Position numbers and translations under genes: made by a program
Assembly: GCA_017303575.1 (NCBI GenBank)
Contig: JAFLCL010000042.1
Span: 1-44,503 of the forward strand
Source: Deltaproteobacteria bacterium
GTDB taxonomy: Bacteria; Myxococcota_A; Polyangia; Polyangiales; Sandaracinaceae
Direction of reading: 5' to 3'
DNA length: 44,503 nucleotides
The notes under the pieces: generated by a model
The model's input: only the letters and a program-made list of their open reading frames with translations
Databases searched by the model: none
What the model was told of the DNA's origin: nothing
Shown: piece after piece, positions 26,720 to 35,641 of the stretch
How the letters are laid out: every line of letters starts with the position of its first letter
Numbering within the stretch: the first letter of the stretch is position 1

Positions 26720-27523
26720 ATGCGCCGAACGCGTTCGAGGGTTGGTCCAATGTCGGCGGTGCTCCTCGTGCTGTCCGCGTGCGGCAGCACACCACCACCG
26801 GCGGCCACATCCCACGTGGAGCGTTCGGAGCCGGAGGCGACACCACCGACGCTCGCTGTCCAAGTGCCCATCCATCCGCTCGAGGAGGCGCGCCGCGCGC
26901 TCCTCTCCGCGCCGCCTGACACCCCACACTACGCAGAGGTGCTCGACGAAGTGCGAGCACGCCTCGAAGCGCTGGACCTCTCGCGTGCGCCCGAGCCCAC
27001 CAGCGCAATGACGTGCGCGCTGGCCGACGGCGCGCGGCCGGTGATGGGGCTGCATGCGAGCGGCGTCATCAACTGGAACAGCTCGCGCTTCGACGACATG
27101 GAAGTCACCGACGCCATGCTGACCCGGTGGTGCGACGAGCTCGTCGCTTGGGAGCAGGCCGACTGCGGCGAAGTCTCGCAGGACGGTGGTCACTGGACCG
27201 ACCTCTGCGGTGAGTGCGAGGACGGCGACGGACCGAGCCTCGCGGATCGTCGACGCGCCCGCGCACACGGCGTCGCGGCGTGTGAAGCGTGGGAGCAGCT
27301 GCGCGCCGGCTGCGCCGCCGATGCAGTGCTGAGCCGAACCGACGCGCTCGCGTTCGCCGAGTCGTCTCGCTACGACGTCGAGGCCGTGTTCGAGGCCGGC
27401 AGCTGCTGGGAGAACGGGCCCGACACCGATCCAGCTGACAACCTCGGGCTCCTCATCGAGCGGCTCGAGCAGCTCGCCGGCGGCGAGCCCGAGCGACCGA
27501 GTGACGTGGCTCAGCGGCAGTAG
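26720..27523 (+). CDS. Small Cys-containing lipoprotein, duplicate copy 2
   Basis: A 267-residue paralogue of the preceding gene with lipobox LSAC (MSAVLLVLSAC). All matched cysteines are kept (MTCALAD, LTRWCDELVAWEQADC, LCGECEDG, ACEAWEQLRAGCAAD, AGSCWENGPDTDPAD). The best-conserved blocks are DGPSLADRRRARAHGVAAC and FEAGSCWEN, which are the likely structural core. Differences concentrate in the linker after the lipobox and in the segment after MTCAL. It ends about 30 bases before the convergent sigma-54 activator gene. Function unknown. Confidence 0.7.
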   Translation: MRRTRSRVGPMSAVLLVLSACGSTPPPAATSHVERSEPEATPPTLAVQVPIHPLEEARRALLSAPPDTPHYAEVLDEVRARLEALDLSRAPEPTSAMTCALADGARPVMGLHASGVINWNSSRFDDMEVTDAMLTRWCDELVAWEQADCGEVSQDGGHWTDLCGECEDGDGPSLADRRRARAHGVAACEAWEQLRAGCAADAVLSRTDALAFAESSRYDVEAVFEAGSCWENGPDTDPADNLGLLIERLEQLAGGEPERPSDVAQRQ

Positions 27524-27554
27524 CCGCCACCCAGCGAGCACGTGTCCCCTCGGT

Positions 27555-29009
27555 TCAATCGTCCAAGTCGCCTTCGTCGTCTTGCGCGGTGATGCCGTAC
27601 TTCTTCATCAGCTTGCGGAAGTACTTGCGGTCGATCTGCGCCTCGCGTGACGCGTGGCTGATGTTGCCGCTGTTCCGCTTGAGCAGGCTCGCGATGTAGT
27701 CGCGCTCGAAGCTCGAGATCCAGCGCTCCTTCGCGTCCTTGAACGTGCCGTCCGTGTCGGCGCGGAGCTCGGGCATCGCGACGTTCACGTCCGTGCGGCC
27801 CTCGCCCTCGCTGTGCGGCGGAAGGACGCCGCGGGGCCATGCGATGTGCTCGGGCAGATCCGCGAGCTCGATCGCCTCGCCCTCCGCGAAGCTCACCGCA
27901 CGCTCGATCACGTTGTGGAGCTCGCGCACGTTGCCCGGCCAGTCGTACTCGGTCATGCGATCGAGCACACCCGGCGCGAACTCCTGGATGCGGCGGTTGC
28001 CCTCGCGATCCTTGTTGAACGAGCCGTTGTCGAGGAAGTGACGCGCGAGCACCCGCACGTCCTCGCGTCGCTCGCGCAGCGCGGGGATGCGCACGCGCAC
28101 GACCGTCAGGCGGTAGAAGAGGTCCTCGCGGAATCGACCGGCGGCGACCTCGTCTTCGAGGTTGCGGTTGGTCGCGGCGAGGATGCGCACGTCGACCTTG
28201 ATCGGCTTGGTGCCGCCGATGCGCTTGATCTCGCGCTGCTCGAGCACGCGCAGGAGCTTCGGCTGGAGATCGAGCTGCAGCTCACCGAGCTCGTCGAGGA
28301 ACACGGTGCCGCCGTTGGCCAGCTCGAACACGCCCTGACGCGTGGTGTGCGCGCCCGTGAAGCTGCCCTTCTCGTGACCGAAGAGCTCGGACTCGATCAG
28401 GTTCTCCGGCACCGCGCCGCAGTCGAAGACCATGAACGGACCGTCTTTGCGGCGTGAGTGGCCGTGGATCGATCGCGCGACGACGTCCTTGCCGGTGCCC
28501 GTCTCTCCCTCGACCACCACGGTGGCGTCGGTCGGCGCGATCTTCTCGAGGATCGCGTAGATCTCGCGCATCCGACGATCGCGGCCGATCACCTCGCCGA
28601 AACGATCGCGCTCGGACGGGACGATGCGCACACGCTCGTCGATCGGTGAGAAGCGGATCTCGGTCGAGCCGAGCGTGATCACCTGGTTCGGCGTGAGGTA
28701 GGCCGACCGGATGCGCACGCGGTTGATGAACGTGCCGTTGGTCGAGTCGTTGTCGTCGAGCACGTAGCTGTCGCGCTCGAGGCGAATGGTGCAGTGGTTG
28801 CGGCTGACGGTGTCGTCGTCGAGCACGATGTCGTTGTCGTCCATCGCGCCGACGGTGATCACGTCCTTCTCGAACGTGTGCTCGCTCAGCACGCCGCCAC
28901 GCGCCACGACGAGCTTGCACTTGCGCAGCGTGATCGTCGTCGGACGACCATCGACGTAGGCGATCTTCGTCGCGTTCCCACGCGAGTAGTCGACGTCTTC
29001 GTCAGTCAT
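27555..29009 (-). CDS. FHA-domain sigma-54-dependent transcriptional activator
   Basis: A 484-residue enhancer-binding protein. Residues about 48-112 are an FHA phosphothreonine-binding domain ([32 protein letters not shown]). Residues about 140-370 are the AAA+ domain with Walker A GETGTGKD (168-175), the sigma-54 contact loop GSFTGA (215-220; the usual motif is GAFTGA), Walker [13 protein letters not shown] and the arginine-finger segment [10 protein letters not shown] Fis-type helix-turn-helix lies at the end ([23 protein letters not shown]). FHA at the input suggests control by Ser/Thr kinases such as those common in myxobacteria. It starts 5 bases after a small unknown gene on the same strand. 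Target promoters are unknown. Confidence 0.95.
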   Translation of the reverse strand: MTDEDVDYSRGNATKIAYVDGRPTTITLRKCKLVVARGGVLSEHTFEKDVITVGAMDDNDIVLDDDTVSRNHCTIRLERDSYVLDDNDSTNGTFINRVRIRSAYLTPNQVITLGSTEIRFSPIDERVRIVPSERDRFGEVIGRDRRMREIYAILEKIAPTDATVVVEGETGTGKDVVARSIHGHSRRKDGPFMVFDCGAVPENLIESELFGHEKGSFTGAHTTRQGVFELANGGTVFLDELGELQLDLQPKLLRVLEQREIKRIGGTKPIKVDVRILAATNRNLEDEVAAGRFREDLFYRLTVVRVRIPALRERREDVRVLARHFLDNGSFNKDREGNRRIQEFAPGVLDRMTEYDWPGNVRELHNVIERAVSFAEGEAIELADLPEHIAWPRGVLPPHSEGEGRTDVNVAMPELRADTDGTFKDAKERWISSFERDYIASLLKRNSGNISHASREAQIDRKYFRKLMKKYGITAQDDEGDLDD

Positions 29010-29014
29010 GGCGA

Positions 29015-29512
29015 TCAGTCGGGATGCGTGCGCGACCAGTACGAGACCACCGCGTTGTCGTCGACGATGCGCGAGTGGTAGTGGTCCCACACGTTCGTGA
29101 GCATCACGACGGCCGCCGTCTCGAGCTTCGGCGTGAGGTAGATGCCGTAGTAGTCGGCGCCCGAGCCGTCATCGACGGGGCCGAGCTTCTCGAGCGGCTT
29201 CTTCGAGACGGGGCAGAAGAGCTCGAGCTTCGTGCCCGGCTTGATGTCGGTGAAGCCGGCCTTGCGGCGATCGCCGTGGATCGGCGAGAGGTGCACGAGG
29301 CCCTCCTTGCCGTCGGGCCGACGTACGAGCAGCGTGACCGCGGGGTAGCCGTCGAAGCTCACGTCGCTCAGGCCGACGAGGTTCGCGCCCGTCGGCCCGA
29401 ACGCCTGCGTCACGACGACGGTGACGCCGCCCGCGACCGGCACGAGGCTGTCGCGCTGCTGCGGCAGCTCGCTGACCCTCAGGTTCTCCTCGTCGACGTG
29501 CTTGCGGACCAT
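29015..29512 (-). CDS. Unknown 165-residue protein upstream of the activator
   Basis: ATG 29512 with GAGGAGA just upstream gives a 165-residue soluble protein that I do not recognise. It looks all-beta: VPVAGGVTVVVTQAF, AVTLLVRRPDGKEGLVHLSP and YYGIYLTPKLETAAVVML. ELFCPVSKKPLEKLG holds its only cysteine and reads like half of a metal knuckle. There is no signal peptide or membrane segment. Only 5 bases separate its stop from the FHA-sigma54 gene, so the two are surely co-transcribed; it may be a ligand-binding or partner protein of the activator. The frame could start earlier (29554), but those residues look non-coding. Confidence 0.7.
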   Translation of the reverse strand: MVRKHVDEENLRVSELPQQRDSLVPVAGGVTVVVTQAFGPTGANLVGLSDVSFDGYPAVTLLVRRPDGKEGLVHLSPIHGDRRKAGFTDIKPGTKLELFCPVSKKPLEKLGPVDDGSGADYYGIYLTPKLETAAVVMLTNVWDHYHSRIVDDNAVVSYWSRTHPD

Positions 29513-29591
29513 GGCGTCTCCTCGTGTGCACCACCGAGCCGTGCATCGAGGCAACGCATAACACGAGCCCGCGAGAGAACGCTACCGACGA

Positions 29592-31046
29592 TCAGCAGCG
29601 GTCGGCGAAGCAGGCCGCGATCTCGGAGCGGCACGAGTCCATGATGCACGAGATGTCGCGGCAGCCGTCGCTGATGGCCGAGTTGATCGCGCAGCTCGTC
29701 ACCTGATCGAGGAAGAAGCGCGAGTCGGGGCACGTCGCCGAGATGCACGAGCTGAGGCACGTGAGGCTGAAGCGGGGGATGCCACCGCCACCGAACTCGA
29801 TGCAGCCGAAGGTGCACGTGAGGCCTTCCGCGCACGTGTTGAGGTCGCACATGCCGCAGTCTTCCGCGCAGCTGATGCAGTCCTCGAAGCCGCCCGCGCT
29901 CTCGCAGCGCATGTTGCCGCAGAAGGAGCACGTGCCGCAGTCGGTCGCGCAGCTCGAGCAGGTCTCGGTGCCGCGGCAGCGGCCATCGCCGCATCCCTCG
30001 CAGCGACCGCAGTCGGCCGCGCAGGAGAAGCAGGTCTCGCCGATCATCGCGTTGCACGTGCCGTCGCCGCAGCGCTCGCAGGCGCCGCAGTCTTCCGGAC
30101 ACGTGAAGCAGTCCTCACCCGCCTCGGGCGAGCAGAAGCCGTTCTCGCACGCCTCGCAGATGCCGCAGTCACCGGGGCAGCTCGCGCAGCTCTCGGTCGC
30201 GTCGCACGTGCGATCGCCGCAGCGACGGCACACGCCGCAGTCGACCGCGCACGTCGAGCAGTCCTCGCCGCCCGCGCACATTCCGTCGCCGCAGGTGCGG
30301 CACACGCCGCAGTCCTCGGGGCAGCTCGAGCACGACTCGCTCACGCTGCACGACGCATCGCCGCAGCGCTCGCAGCGGCCGCAATCCGCGGGACAGCTGC
30401 CACAGTCTTCGCTCGCCTCGCACGTGCCGTTGTTGCAGGTGGAGCAGCGGCCACAGTCGGCCGAGCACGTGGTGCAGGTCTCGCCCGCGGACGCGTCGCA
30501 CGAGCCATCGCCACACGTGCGGCACACGCCGCAGTCGCGCGCGCACGACGCGCAGCTCTCGTCCGCGTTGCACGCGCCGTCGCCGCACGTCGCGCAGCGA
30601 CCGCAGTCGTCGGGGCAGGTGCCGCACGTCTCACCCATGTCGCATGCGCCGTTCGGACAGCTGGGGCAGAGGCCGCAGTCGGCCGGGCACGTCGTGCACG
30701 ACTCGCCCGCGGCGCACGAACCATCACCGCAGCCGGTGCACGATCCACAGTCCGTCGCGCAGCTCGAGCAGCTCTCGGGCATGAGGCACCGACCGTCGCC
30801 GCAGGTGTCGCAGGGACCGCAGTCTCCCGGACAGCTGGAGCACGACTCGGTGCTCTGACAACGATCGTCACCGCACGTCGAGCCGGGTGCGTCGGGTCGC
30901 GGCGCGTCGATGCGCGCATCGAACATGCCCGCGTCGATGCCGACTGGCAGCGGACCGCCCGTCAGGTTCGAGCGACCACACGCGCTGGCGAACAGCGTGA
31001 GGGACAGGACCGCGAGCAGGGAGAGCGGACGGAAAGAAAGACGCAT
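29592..31046 (-). CDS. Lipoprotein built of fourteen six-cysteine tandem repeats
   Basis: A 484-residue lipoprotein with signal LLAVLSLTLFASAC and an Asp/Pro-rich linker. Fourteen tandem repeats of about 22-26 residues follow, with consensus CGDGxCxxxESCxxCxxDCGxC, six Cys each (84 in all). A final domain of about 90 residues adds roughly ten more Cys (TCLSSCISATC, DGCRDISCIMDSC). Repeats 4, 7, 11 and 14 vary at the CGDG position (CPNG, CNNG, CENG, CGNM), and four repeats carry short insertions. The fold should be a rod of disulfide-linked modules outside the cell, or possibly a metal-rich one. The same repeat style is common in secreted myxobacterial proteins. Function is unknown; a surface or adhesive role is plausible. 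Confidence 0.88.
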   Translation of the reverse strand: MRLSFRPLSLLAVLSLTLFASACGRSNLTGGPLPVGIDAGMFDARIDAPRPDAPGSTCGDDRCQSTESCSSCPGDCGPCDTCGDGRCLMPESCSSCATDCGSCTGCGDGSCAAGESCTTCPADCGLCPSCPNGACDMGETCGTCPDDCGRCATCGDGACNADESCASCARDCGVCRTCGDGSCDASAGETCTTCSADCGRCSTCNNGTCEASEDCGSCPADCGRCERCGDASCSVSESCSSCPEDCGVCRTCGDGMCAGGEDCSTCAVDCGVCRRCGDRTCDATESCASCPGDCGICEACENGFCSPEAGEDCFTCPEDCGACERCGDGTCNAMIGETCFSCAADCGRCEGCGDGRCRGTETCSSCATDCGTCSFCGNMRCESAGGFEDCISCAEDCGMCDLNTCAEGLTCTFGCIEFGGGGIPRFSLTCLSSCISATCPDSRFFLDQVTSCAINSAISDGCRDISCIMDSCRSEIAACFADRC

Positions 31047-31153
31047 GGCGAACCTCGACGTCGGCAGAAGGTAGAGGAACGCCCCCCAAACCGCCAGAGA
31101 GCGGGGTCACAAACGCCGCGAGCCCCGCCCCCGAGTCACCTCGTGAGGGGGGT

Positions 31154-33103
31154 ATGCTCGCTCGCATGGGAACACGGGTCGTGCGGCAGAAAGCACCGCT
31201 CGAGGTCGATCGCGACTCGCTGCTCGAGCTGGCGCGCGGTGGAAACCTCTACCAGAGCCGCTTCGCGTGCCTTCGAGAGCTCGTGCAGAACGCCGCGGAC
31301 GCCACCCTCCTGCGAGTCTTCGCGGAGCACGGTGCGCGCGCCTTTCCGACACATGAGGGCTCGCTACGCGATCTGCGCACGCGCCTCCGAGAGCTGCCCA
31401 TCCAGGTCTCGGTCACCCGCCTCTCCGACGAAGGTGCGATGCGTCGATACCGCATCGTGGTCGAGGATCACGGCACGGGGATCGCTCGAGCTGACGTCCC
31501 ACACCTCCAGCGAATCGCGAGCTCCCGAAAGAACCCACGGCGGGTGAAGGCGATCGCAGCGATGCCGGAGTGGATGCGACCGAGCGGCACGTTCGGCATA
31601 GGGCTCCAGAGCGCGTTCCTGCTGACCGACACGGTGACGATCGAGACCCGATCTCTCGATGACGAGCAACACACCGTCGTGCTGCGCGCAAGAGACGGCG
31701 GCACGATCGAGCTCCGCGAGGGATGTCGTCCGCGGATCGGCACTCGGGTCGAGCTGATCGCCCACGTGCCCACCAGCGCGGTGAGCGAGCGCGGTCGACG
31801 CGAAGACGGTCCAGACCCAGATCCTCTCGAAGGAAGCCTGGATCCCATCTTGGAAGCGGCTCACGGGGTCGTTCGACACGCTGCACGTGCGTCGCTCGTT
31901 CCCGTCGTGGTGGACGGTGCCCTCATCGCGTCGAGCTTCGAGTGCGCCGGCGCGTGGTTCGATCCGAGTCTGCTCGTGGAGATCGCGCTCCCGACCGACG
32001 ACGGTCCGGGCGTCGCGGCTCACGACCAAGCTCGATCGGTCTTCGACGCGGAAGCCCATCTCGCGCAGCGCGTCCGGGCGCACTACCGCGGCGCTCCGGT
32101 CGACGACAACGGCACCGATCTCCTGGTCGGCGTCCGTCTCTCCTACAGCGTCCACGCACGCAGCGCACGCGAGCTGCTGCTGGTAGGCCGTGACACGTGG
32201 AGCAAAGACGGCCACCGCGACGCACGAGGGCGAGTGTGGAAAGCCCTTCAGCGACGGGGACCGCACCTGCTCGACCACGCGAGCGCGGACGCGCGTTCCG
32301 TCCGCGCGTGGCTCTCGGTGCACGTGCTTCGCGCATGCCGCATCGATCTCGACGCAGGCTGGCGTGACATCGCCCTCTCCTGCGACGGCCCCAAGTCGAT
32401 CACGCTGGGCCGCGCGTACGAGCTCGGCGCATGGATCGGAGAGCGACGTGAACGAAGCCTCGACTCCAGGCCGTGGGACACCTCGATCGTGCGTCTCCCC
32501 GACGGCACGACCGGCAAGGAAATCCCCTACCACCTGTATCCGCTGCTGGACGATCTGTTCCCCGCCGTCGACTACGGGGCCGCGCGGACGACGACCCATC
32601 GGCTCGTGGGCGACGATCACGTGAGCTGGGCGTTCTTCGAGAACCAAGTGACGGAAGAGAGCCACTCGTGGGCGAAGCGACCGCTCTTGATGATCCCGGC
32701 GGAGCTCGAGGCGCTCAGCGTGCCGACCGCCGCGAACCAAGAGATCGCTGCCGCGATCAGGAGTCGACGCGAACGACGTCGAGAGATGCTGTCGCCTTGG
32801 ACGTTCACGAAGGACGTCGTCGATGTCCCGCACGTTCTCGCCTGGATCGCGTGGACTGCGCGCCGAGGTGCCGTCCCACGCAACAGGGCCGTCGTCGCGG
32901 AGACGCTCGTCGCCCTGCTGCGGCGGATGGACGCTCCGCTGCGACGCAGCCGCTGGCGCAAGATCGCCTACGACCTCGACTCGGTGATCGCGGAGATCGA
33001 GCGGGTCTACGCAAAGCGCCCCACCAGCGAGCGCCGCTCATCGAGCGCGACGAAGAAACGCCCATCGTCGAGCACCACACCGAAGAAGCGGACGCGGCTC
33101 TGA
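31154..33103 (+). CDS. Hsp90-type GHKL ATPase of unknown role
   Basis: A 649-residue cytoplasmic protein whose first 180 residues are an Hsp90-like ATP-binding domain: RELVQNAADA (E42, N46), VEDHGTGI (D105) and FGIGLQSAF (148-156), each matching HtpG motifs. The remaining 470 residues do not look like HtpG middle or dimerisation domains and I recognise nothing in them. The tail is strongly basic and Ser/Lys rich (SSSATKKRPSSSTTPKKRTR). It is therefore not HtpG itself but one of the divergent Hsp90-like ATPases. Two starts are possible, 31154 and 31166; the GAGGGGGG site is very close to the first and far from the second. Its TGA stop abuts the convergent gene's stop in the palindrome TGATCA. 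Confidence 0.8.
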   Translation: MLARMGTRVVRQKAPLEVDRDSLLELARGGNLYQSRFACLRELVQNAADATLLRVFAEHGARAFPTHEGSLRDLRTRLRELPIQVSVTRLSDEGAMRRYRIVVEDHGTGIARADVPHLQRIASSRKNPRRVKAIAAMPEWMRPSGTFGIGLQSAFLLTDTVTIETRSLDDEQHTVVLRARDGGTIELREGCRPRIGTRVELIAHVPTSAVSERGRREDGPDPDPLEGSLDPILEAAHGVVRHAARASLVPVVVDGALIASSFECAGAWFDPSLLVEIALPTDDGPGVAAHDQARSVFDAEAHLAQRVRAHYRGAPVDDNGTDLLVGVRLSYSVHARSARELLLVGRDTWSKDGHRDARGRVWKALQRRGPHLLDHASADARSVRAWLSVHVLRACRIDLDAGWRDIALSCDGPKSITLGRAYELGAWIGERRERSLDSRPWDTSIVRLPDGTTGKEIPYHLYPLLDDLFPAVDYGAARTTTHRLVGDDHVSWAFFENQVTEESHSWAKRPLLMIPAELEALSVPTAANQEIAAAIRSRRERRREMLSPWTFTKDVVDVPHVLAWIAWTARRGAVPRNRAVVAETLVALLRRMDAPLRRSRWRKIAYDLDSVIAEIERVYAKRPTSERRSSSATKKRPSSSTTPKKRTRL

Positions 33104-33934
33104 TCACTCCGGACACCGGTAGACATAGCGGTAGACGTACTCGCGGGCGTCGGCCTGGGGGTCCCAGCGGACCTCGGTGGTCCGGCCGGCTGCGTCGAAC
33201 CGATAGGTGAGGCCGCCTGCATCGGTCTCACGGAACGCTACGAGGACGCCTGCGATGGGCTCGATCCTCACGTCGGACGACGCGCGTGCGCCTGCGAGCG
33301 TCAGGGGAGCGGGGGCGAGGCGGAGCCAGCCGTCGTCCTCACGATCGGCATCGCCCCACGCGTGATCCGTGACGCGCACGGCGTGCCTCGAGGTCGTGGG
33401 ACGCCGTGTGTCCTCGTCGAGCTCGGTGAGCACCAGCTCCACGCGACACGGAGCCGCGGGCCGCGACACGAGGGGTGCGGTCGGTGGTGGACACGCGAGC
33501 GGATGCTCGAACGTCTCTGCGCATCGAGGCACGACGGCCCAGCCGCGTCGTGATCGGGTCAGCACCACACGCGCGGTGCGTCGTCGTGCGCCGTCGTGCG
33601 TGAGGTACGTATCGACGAGCACGCGAGCGCCTGCCTCGACGATCTCGTGCTGTTGCTCGTCGCCGTTCGCGAGCATGCACCGCACGACCGACAGCGACTC
33701 GGCGCCGCCGACATCGACCGTGCACACGCCGCTCACGCGACCGAGCTCGCGCGTGATCACCCGACCGCCCGGGTCCGTAGCGATCGCGCGGATCACGACG
33801 CTCGACGGATCGCGCGCATCGAGCGCAGCCTCGAGCGCGACCACGAGCAGCGGCGGCGCCTCGGCGAGGACCGGCGTGGCGGGCCACGCGAGCCAGAGAA
33901 AGAGAAGGAGCGTCCACGGCGAGACCCTGCGCAT
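33104..33934 (-). CDS. Exported protein of unknown function
   Basis: A 276-residue protein with a Sec signal (TLLLFLWLAWPATPVLAEA). The mature part is beta-rich with a few cysteines (VSGVCTVDVGG, VRCMLANGD, VPRCAETFEHPLAC, YRCPE at the end) that suggest periplasmic disulfides. Its last 60 residues (AFRETDAGGLTYRFDAAGRT then EVRWDPQADAREYVYRY) resemble a short YD-type beta-hairpin repeat, but I would not call it Rhs. It converges on the Hsp90-like gene with no spacer and diverges from the SGNH lipoprotein gene with about 100 bases between. No function assigned. Confidence 0.7.
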   Translation of the reverse strand: MRRVSPWTLLLFLWLAWPATPVLAEAPPLLVVALEAALDARDPSSVVIRAIATDPGGRVITRELGRVSGVCTVDVGGAESLSVVRCMLANGDEQQHEIVEAGARVLVDTYLTHDGARRRTARVVLTRSRRGWAVVPRCAETFEHPLACPPPTAPLVSRPAAPCRVELVLTELDEDTRRPTTSRHAVRVTDHAWGDADREDDGWLRLAPAPLTLAGARASSDVRIEPIAGVLVAFRETDAGGLTYRFDAAGRTTEVRWDPQADAREYVYRYVYRCPE

Positions 33935-34036
33935 GCCCTCGTTCTGAGGGAGCCGCCGAGGTCGTGCCTCGCACGCGGATCTCTCGGGGCCCCAGCGTTC
34001 GACTTCGTGAACCTCACGCACCACCCTTGCCCGCTC

Positions 34037-35569
34037 GTGGGACGAACTCCGATCACGCTGTCTCTCCTCGCGCTCTTGGCAGGGTGCGACGGGGCCGTTG
34101 CCGTCGAGGATGCGGGCGCCTCGGACGATGCCGGCCCCTTCGACGCGCGGGCCCCCGATGCGCCCGGTCTCGACGCGCACGCCCACGACGCCTCGATCAG
34201 CGCGATCGATTCCCCGGTCGATGCGCCCGTCGACCGCGACGCAGCGATGCCCGATCCGTGCGAGGCGCCGCTGCCCGAGACGCCGGGGCGCGTCTTGTTC
34301 GTGGGGAACAGCTTCACGTTCACCTCGAACATGCCGCGCACGTTCGAGCGACTCGTCGAGGCCTCGGGCTTCGCGACGCCGGACGTCGAGATGCGCGCCG
34401 TCGGCGGACAGACGCTCGCGTTCCACCGCGCCGACACGACCGCCGAGGGCGCGCCGACGCGTGTGCGTGAGGGCTGGGACGTCGTGATCCTCCAGGAGCT
34501 CTCGACACGCCCGACCGACGCGCTCGGCGATCCCGAGCAGTTCAAGGACGACGCCACGTGGTTCCACGACCTCGCGATCGAGACGATGCCCGAGACGCAG
34601 ATCGTGCTCTACGAGACCTTCGCGCGACGCGCGGGGCACCCCTACTACCCGCGCACGTTCGACGATCCCGCGGACATGCAGGCCCAGCTGCGCTTTCACT
34701 ACCTCGACTGCGCCGAGCGCTACATCCCCGAGAACACCACGGTCGTGATGGATCGACCCGTCATCGTCGCGCGCGTGGGCGACGCATGGGAACGCGTGCT
34801 CGAGGGAGGCGAGCCACCGCGACTGCACGCGGACGACGACTACCACCCGAGCCACGAAGGCGCGTACCTGAGCGCGCTCGTCTTCTTCGGCACGATCTAC
34901 CAGCGCAGCACGGTGGGGTTGCCCTCGATGGGCATCGATCCCGTGATCGCGCTCGAGCTCCAAGAGGCCGCCGACTCGATCACCGGCGCGCACGAGCTGG
35001 TGCCTGCGATCGCATGTCCACGCGAGCTGCCCACCGGTGACGCGCTCCAGATCGACTTCGGTCCGAACGCCGTGGGCGACTGGGCGACGCTCGACGAGGT
35101 GAACGAGACCGTCGGTCCGCTCGTGAGCGTGGGCGGCGAGATGACGGACGTGCGTGTGAGCGTGCGCGGCTTCACGGGCGTCCAGACCGGCGGCCGAAGC
35201 GACAACACCCTCGGCCTGCCCGGCGACGTGAGCGCGGACTCGCTGTGGGTCGGGAGCTTCGACGGCCACGGTGCCGCGCTCGCGATGCGCGCGGAGATCA
35301 CGCTCACGGGCCTGACACCCGGCGACTACGACCTCGAGCTCTTCGCGTCGCGCGACGGCAACGACTCGGGCAACGGTCGGCTCACGCGGTACGCGATCGA
35401 GGACCGCTCGTTCGATCTCGACGTGGCCGACAACCGCGATCGCACCGTGTTCTTCGACGCCGTGAGGCCCGATGGGAGCGGCGCGATCACGATCGAGCTC
35501 ACCGTGAGCCCCGAGGGCATGGCCCGCTTCGCGTATGCCGGCAGCCTCGTCGTGACGCGCGCTCGCTGA
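34037..35569 (+). CDS. SGNH/GDSL-hydrolase lipoprotein
   Basis: A 510-residue lipoprotein starting at GTG 34037 (signal ITLSLLALLAGC; a GTG at 34007 would lengthen the leader). After a long Asp/Ala linker, residues about 85-290 form an SGNH hydrolase: block I VLFVGNSFTFTSNM with the nucleophile S92, then VGGQT (G123/G124), VVILQEL, and block V DDDYHPSHEGAYLSA with D267 and H270. Block I reads GNSFT where many members have GDS. The C-terminal 200 residues are a beta-sandwich (LQIDFGPNAVGDWATLDEV, LTGLTPGDYDLELFASRDG) like those seen in carbohydrate-binding or fibronectin-like modules. Probably an extracellular esterase acting on polysaccharide acyl groups; the substrate is inferred. Confidence 0.83.
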   Translation: MGRTPITLSLLALLAGCDGAVAVEDAGASDDAGPFDARAPDAPGLDAHAHDASISAIDSPVDAPVDRDAAMPDPCEAPLPETPGRVLFVGNSFTFTSNMPRTFERLVEASGFATPDVEMRAVGGQTLAFHRADTTAEGAPTRVREGWDVVILQELSTRPTDALGDPEQFKDDATWFHDLAIETMPETQIVLYETFARRAGHPYYPRTFDDPADMQAQLRFHYLDCAERYIPENTTVVMDRPVIVARVGDAWERVLEGGEPPRLHADDDYHPSHEGAYLSALVFFGTIYQRSTVGLPSMGIDPVIALELQEAADSITGAHELVPAIACPRELPTGDALQIDFGPNAVGDWATLDEVNETVGPLVSVGGEMTDVRVSVRGFTGVQTGGRSDNTLGLPGDVSADSLWVGSFDGHGAALAMRAEITLTGLTPGDYDLELFASRDGNDSGNGRLTRYAIEDRSFDLDVADNRDRTVFFDAVRPDGSGAITIELTVSPEGMARFAYAGSLVVTRAR

Positions 35570-35641
35570 CCGCGATCGGGCTCAGTGAGGCCCTTCGACC
35601 TGGGCGCGAGCCCGGGGCACACCCATCGAGCGCGGCGCGGG

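Larger units (their letters stand above)
25706..27523 (+). repeat. Tandem duplication of a gene with its upstream region
   Basis: Unit 1 (about 25706-26571) and unit 2 (about 26621-27523) each begin with the sequence CACGCCTCGACGTCACC. Both also share CGGAGTGATCCATCCT and TTCGAGGGTTGGTC before the signal-peptide codons. Similarity runs on through both coding regions, including GATCGTCGACGCGCCCGCGC. The copy therefore included the promoter region and leader. Confidence 0.8.

Noticed and set aside
29743..30858. Plus-strand frame with regular PQS and SPQ repeats, looking like a repetitive surface protein
   Set aside because: It mirrors the Cys-rich repeats coded on the minus strand, which have a signal peptide, lipobox and clear disulfide modules.
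29900..30870. Regularly spaced repeats suggestive of a CRISPR array
   Set aside because: The units are degenerate coding repeats of 66-78 bases in one frame; there are no identical direct repeats with unique spacers and no cas genes.
33104..33280. YD-like hairpin at the end of the exported protein, considered as a second Rhs gene
   Set aside because: Only one weak hairpin-like repeat and no RHS core; not enough to call.
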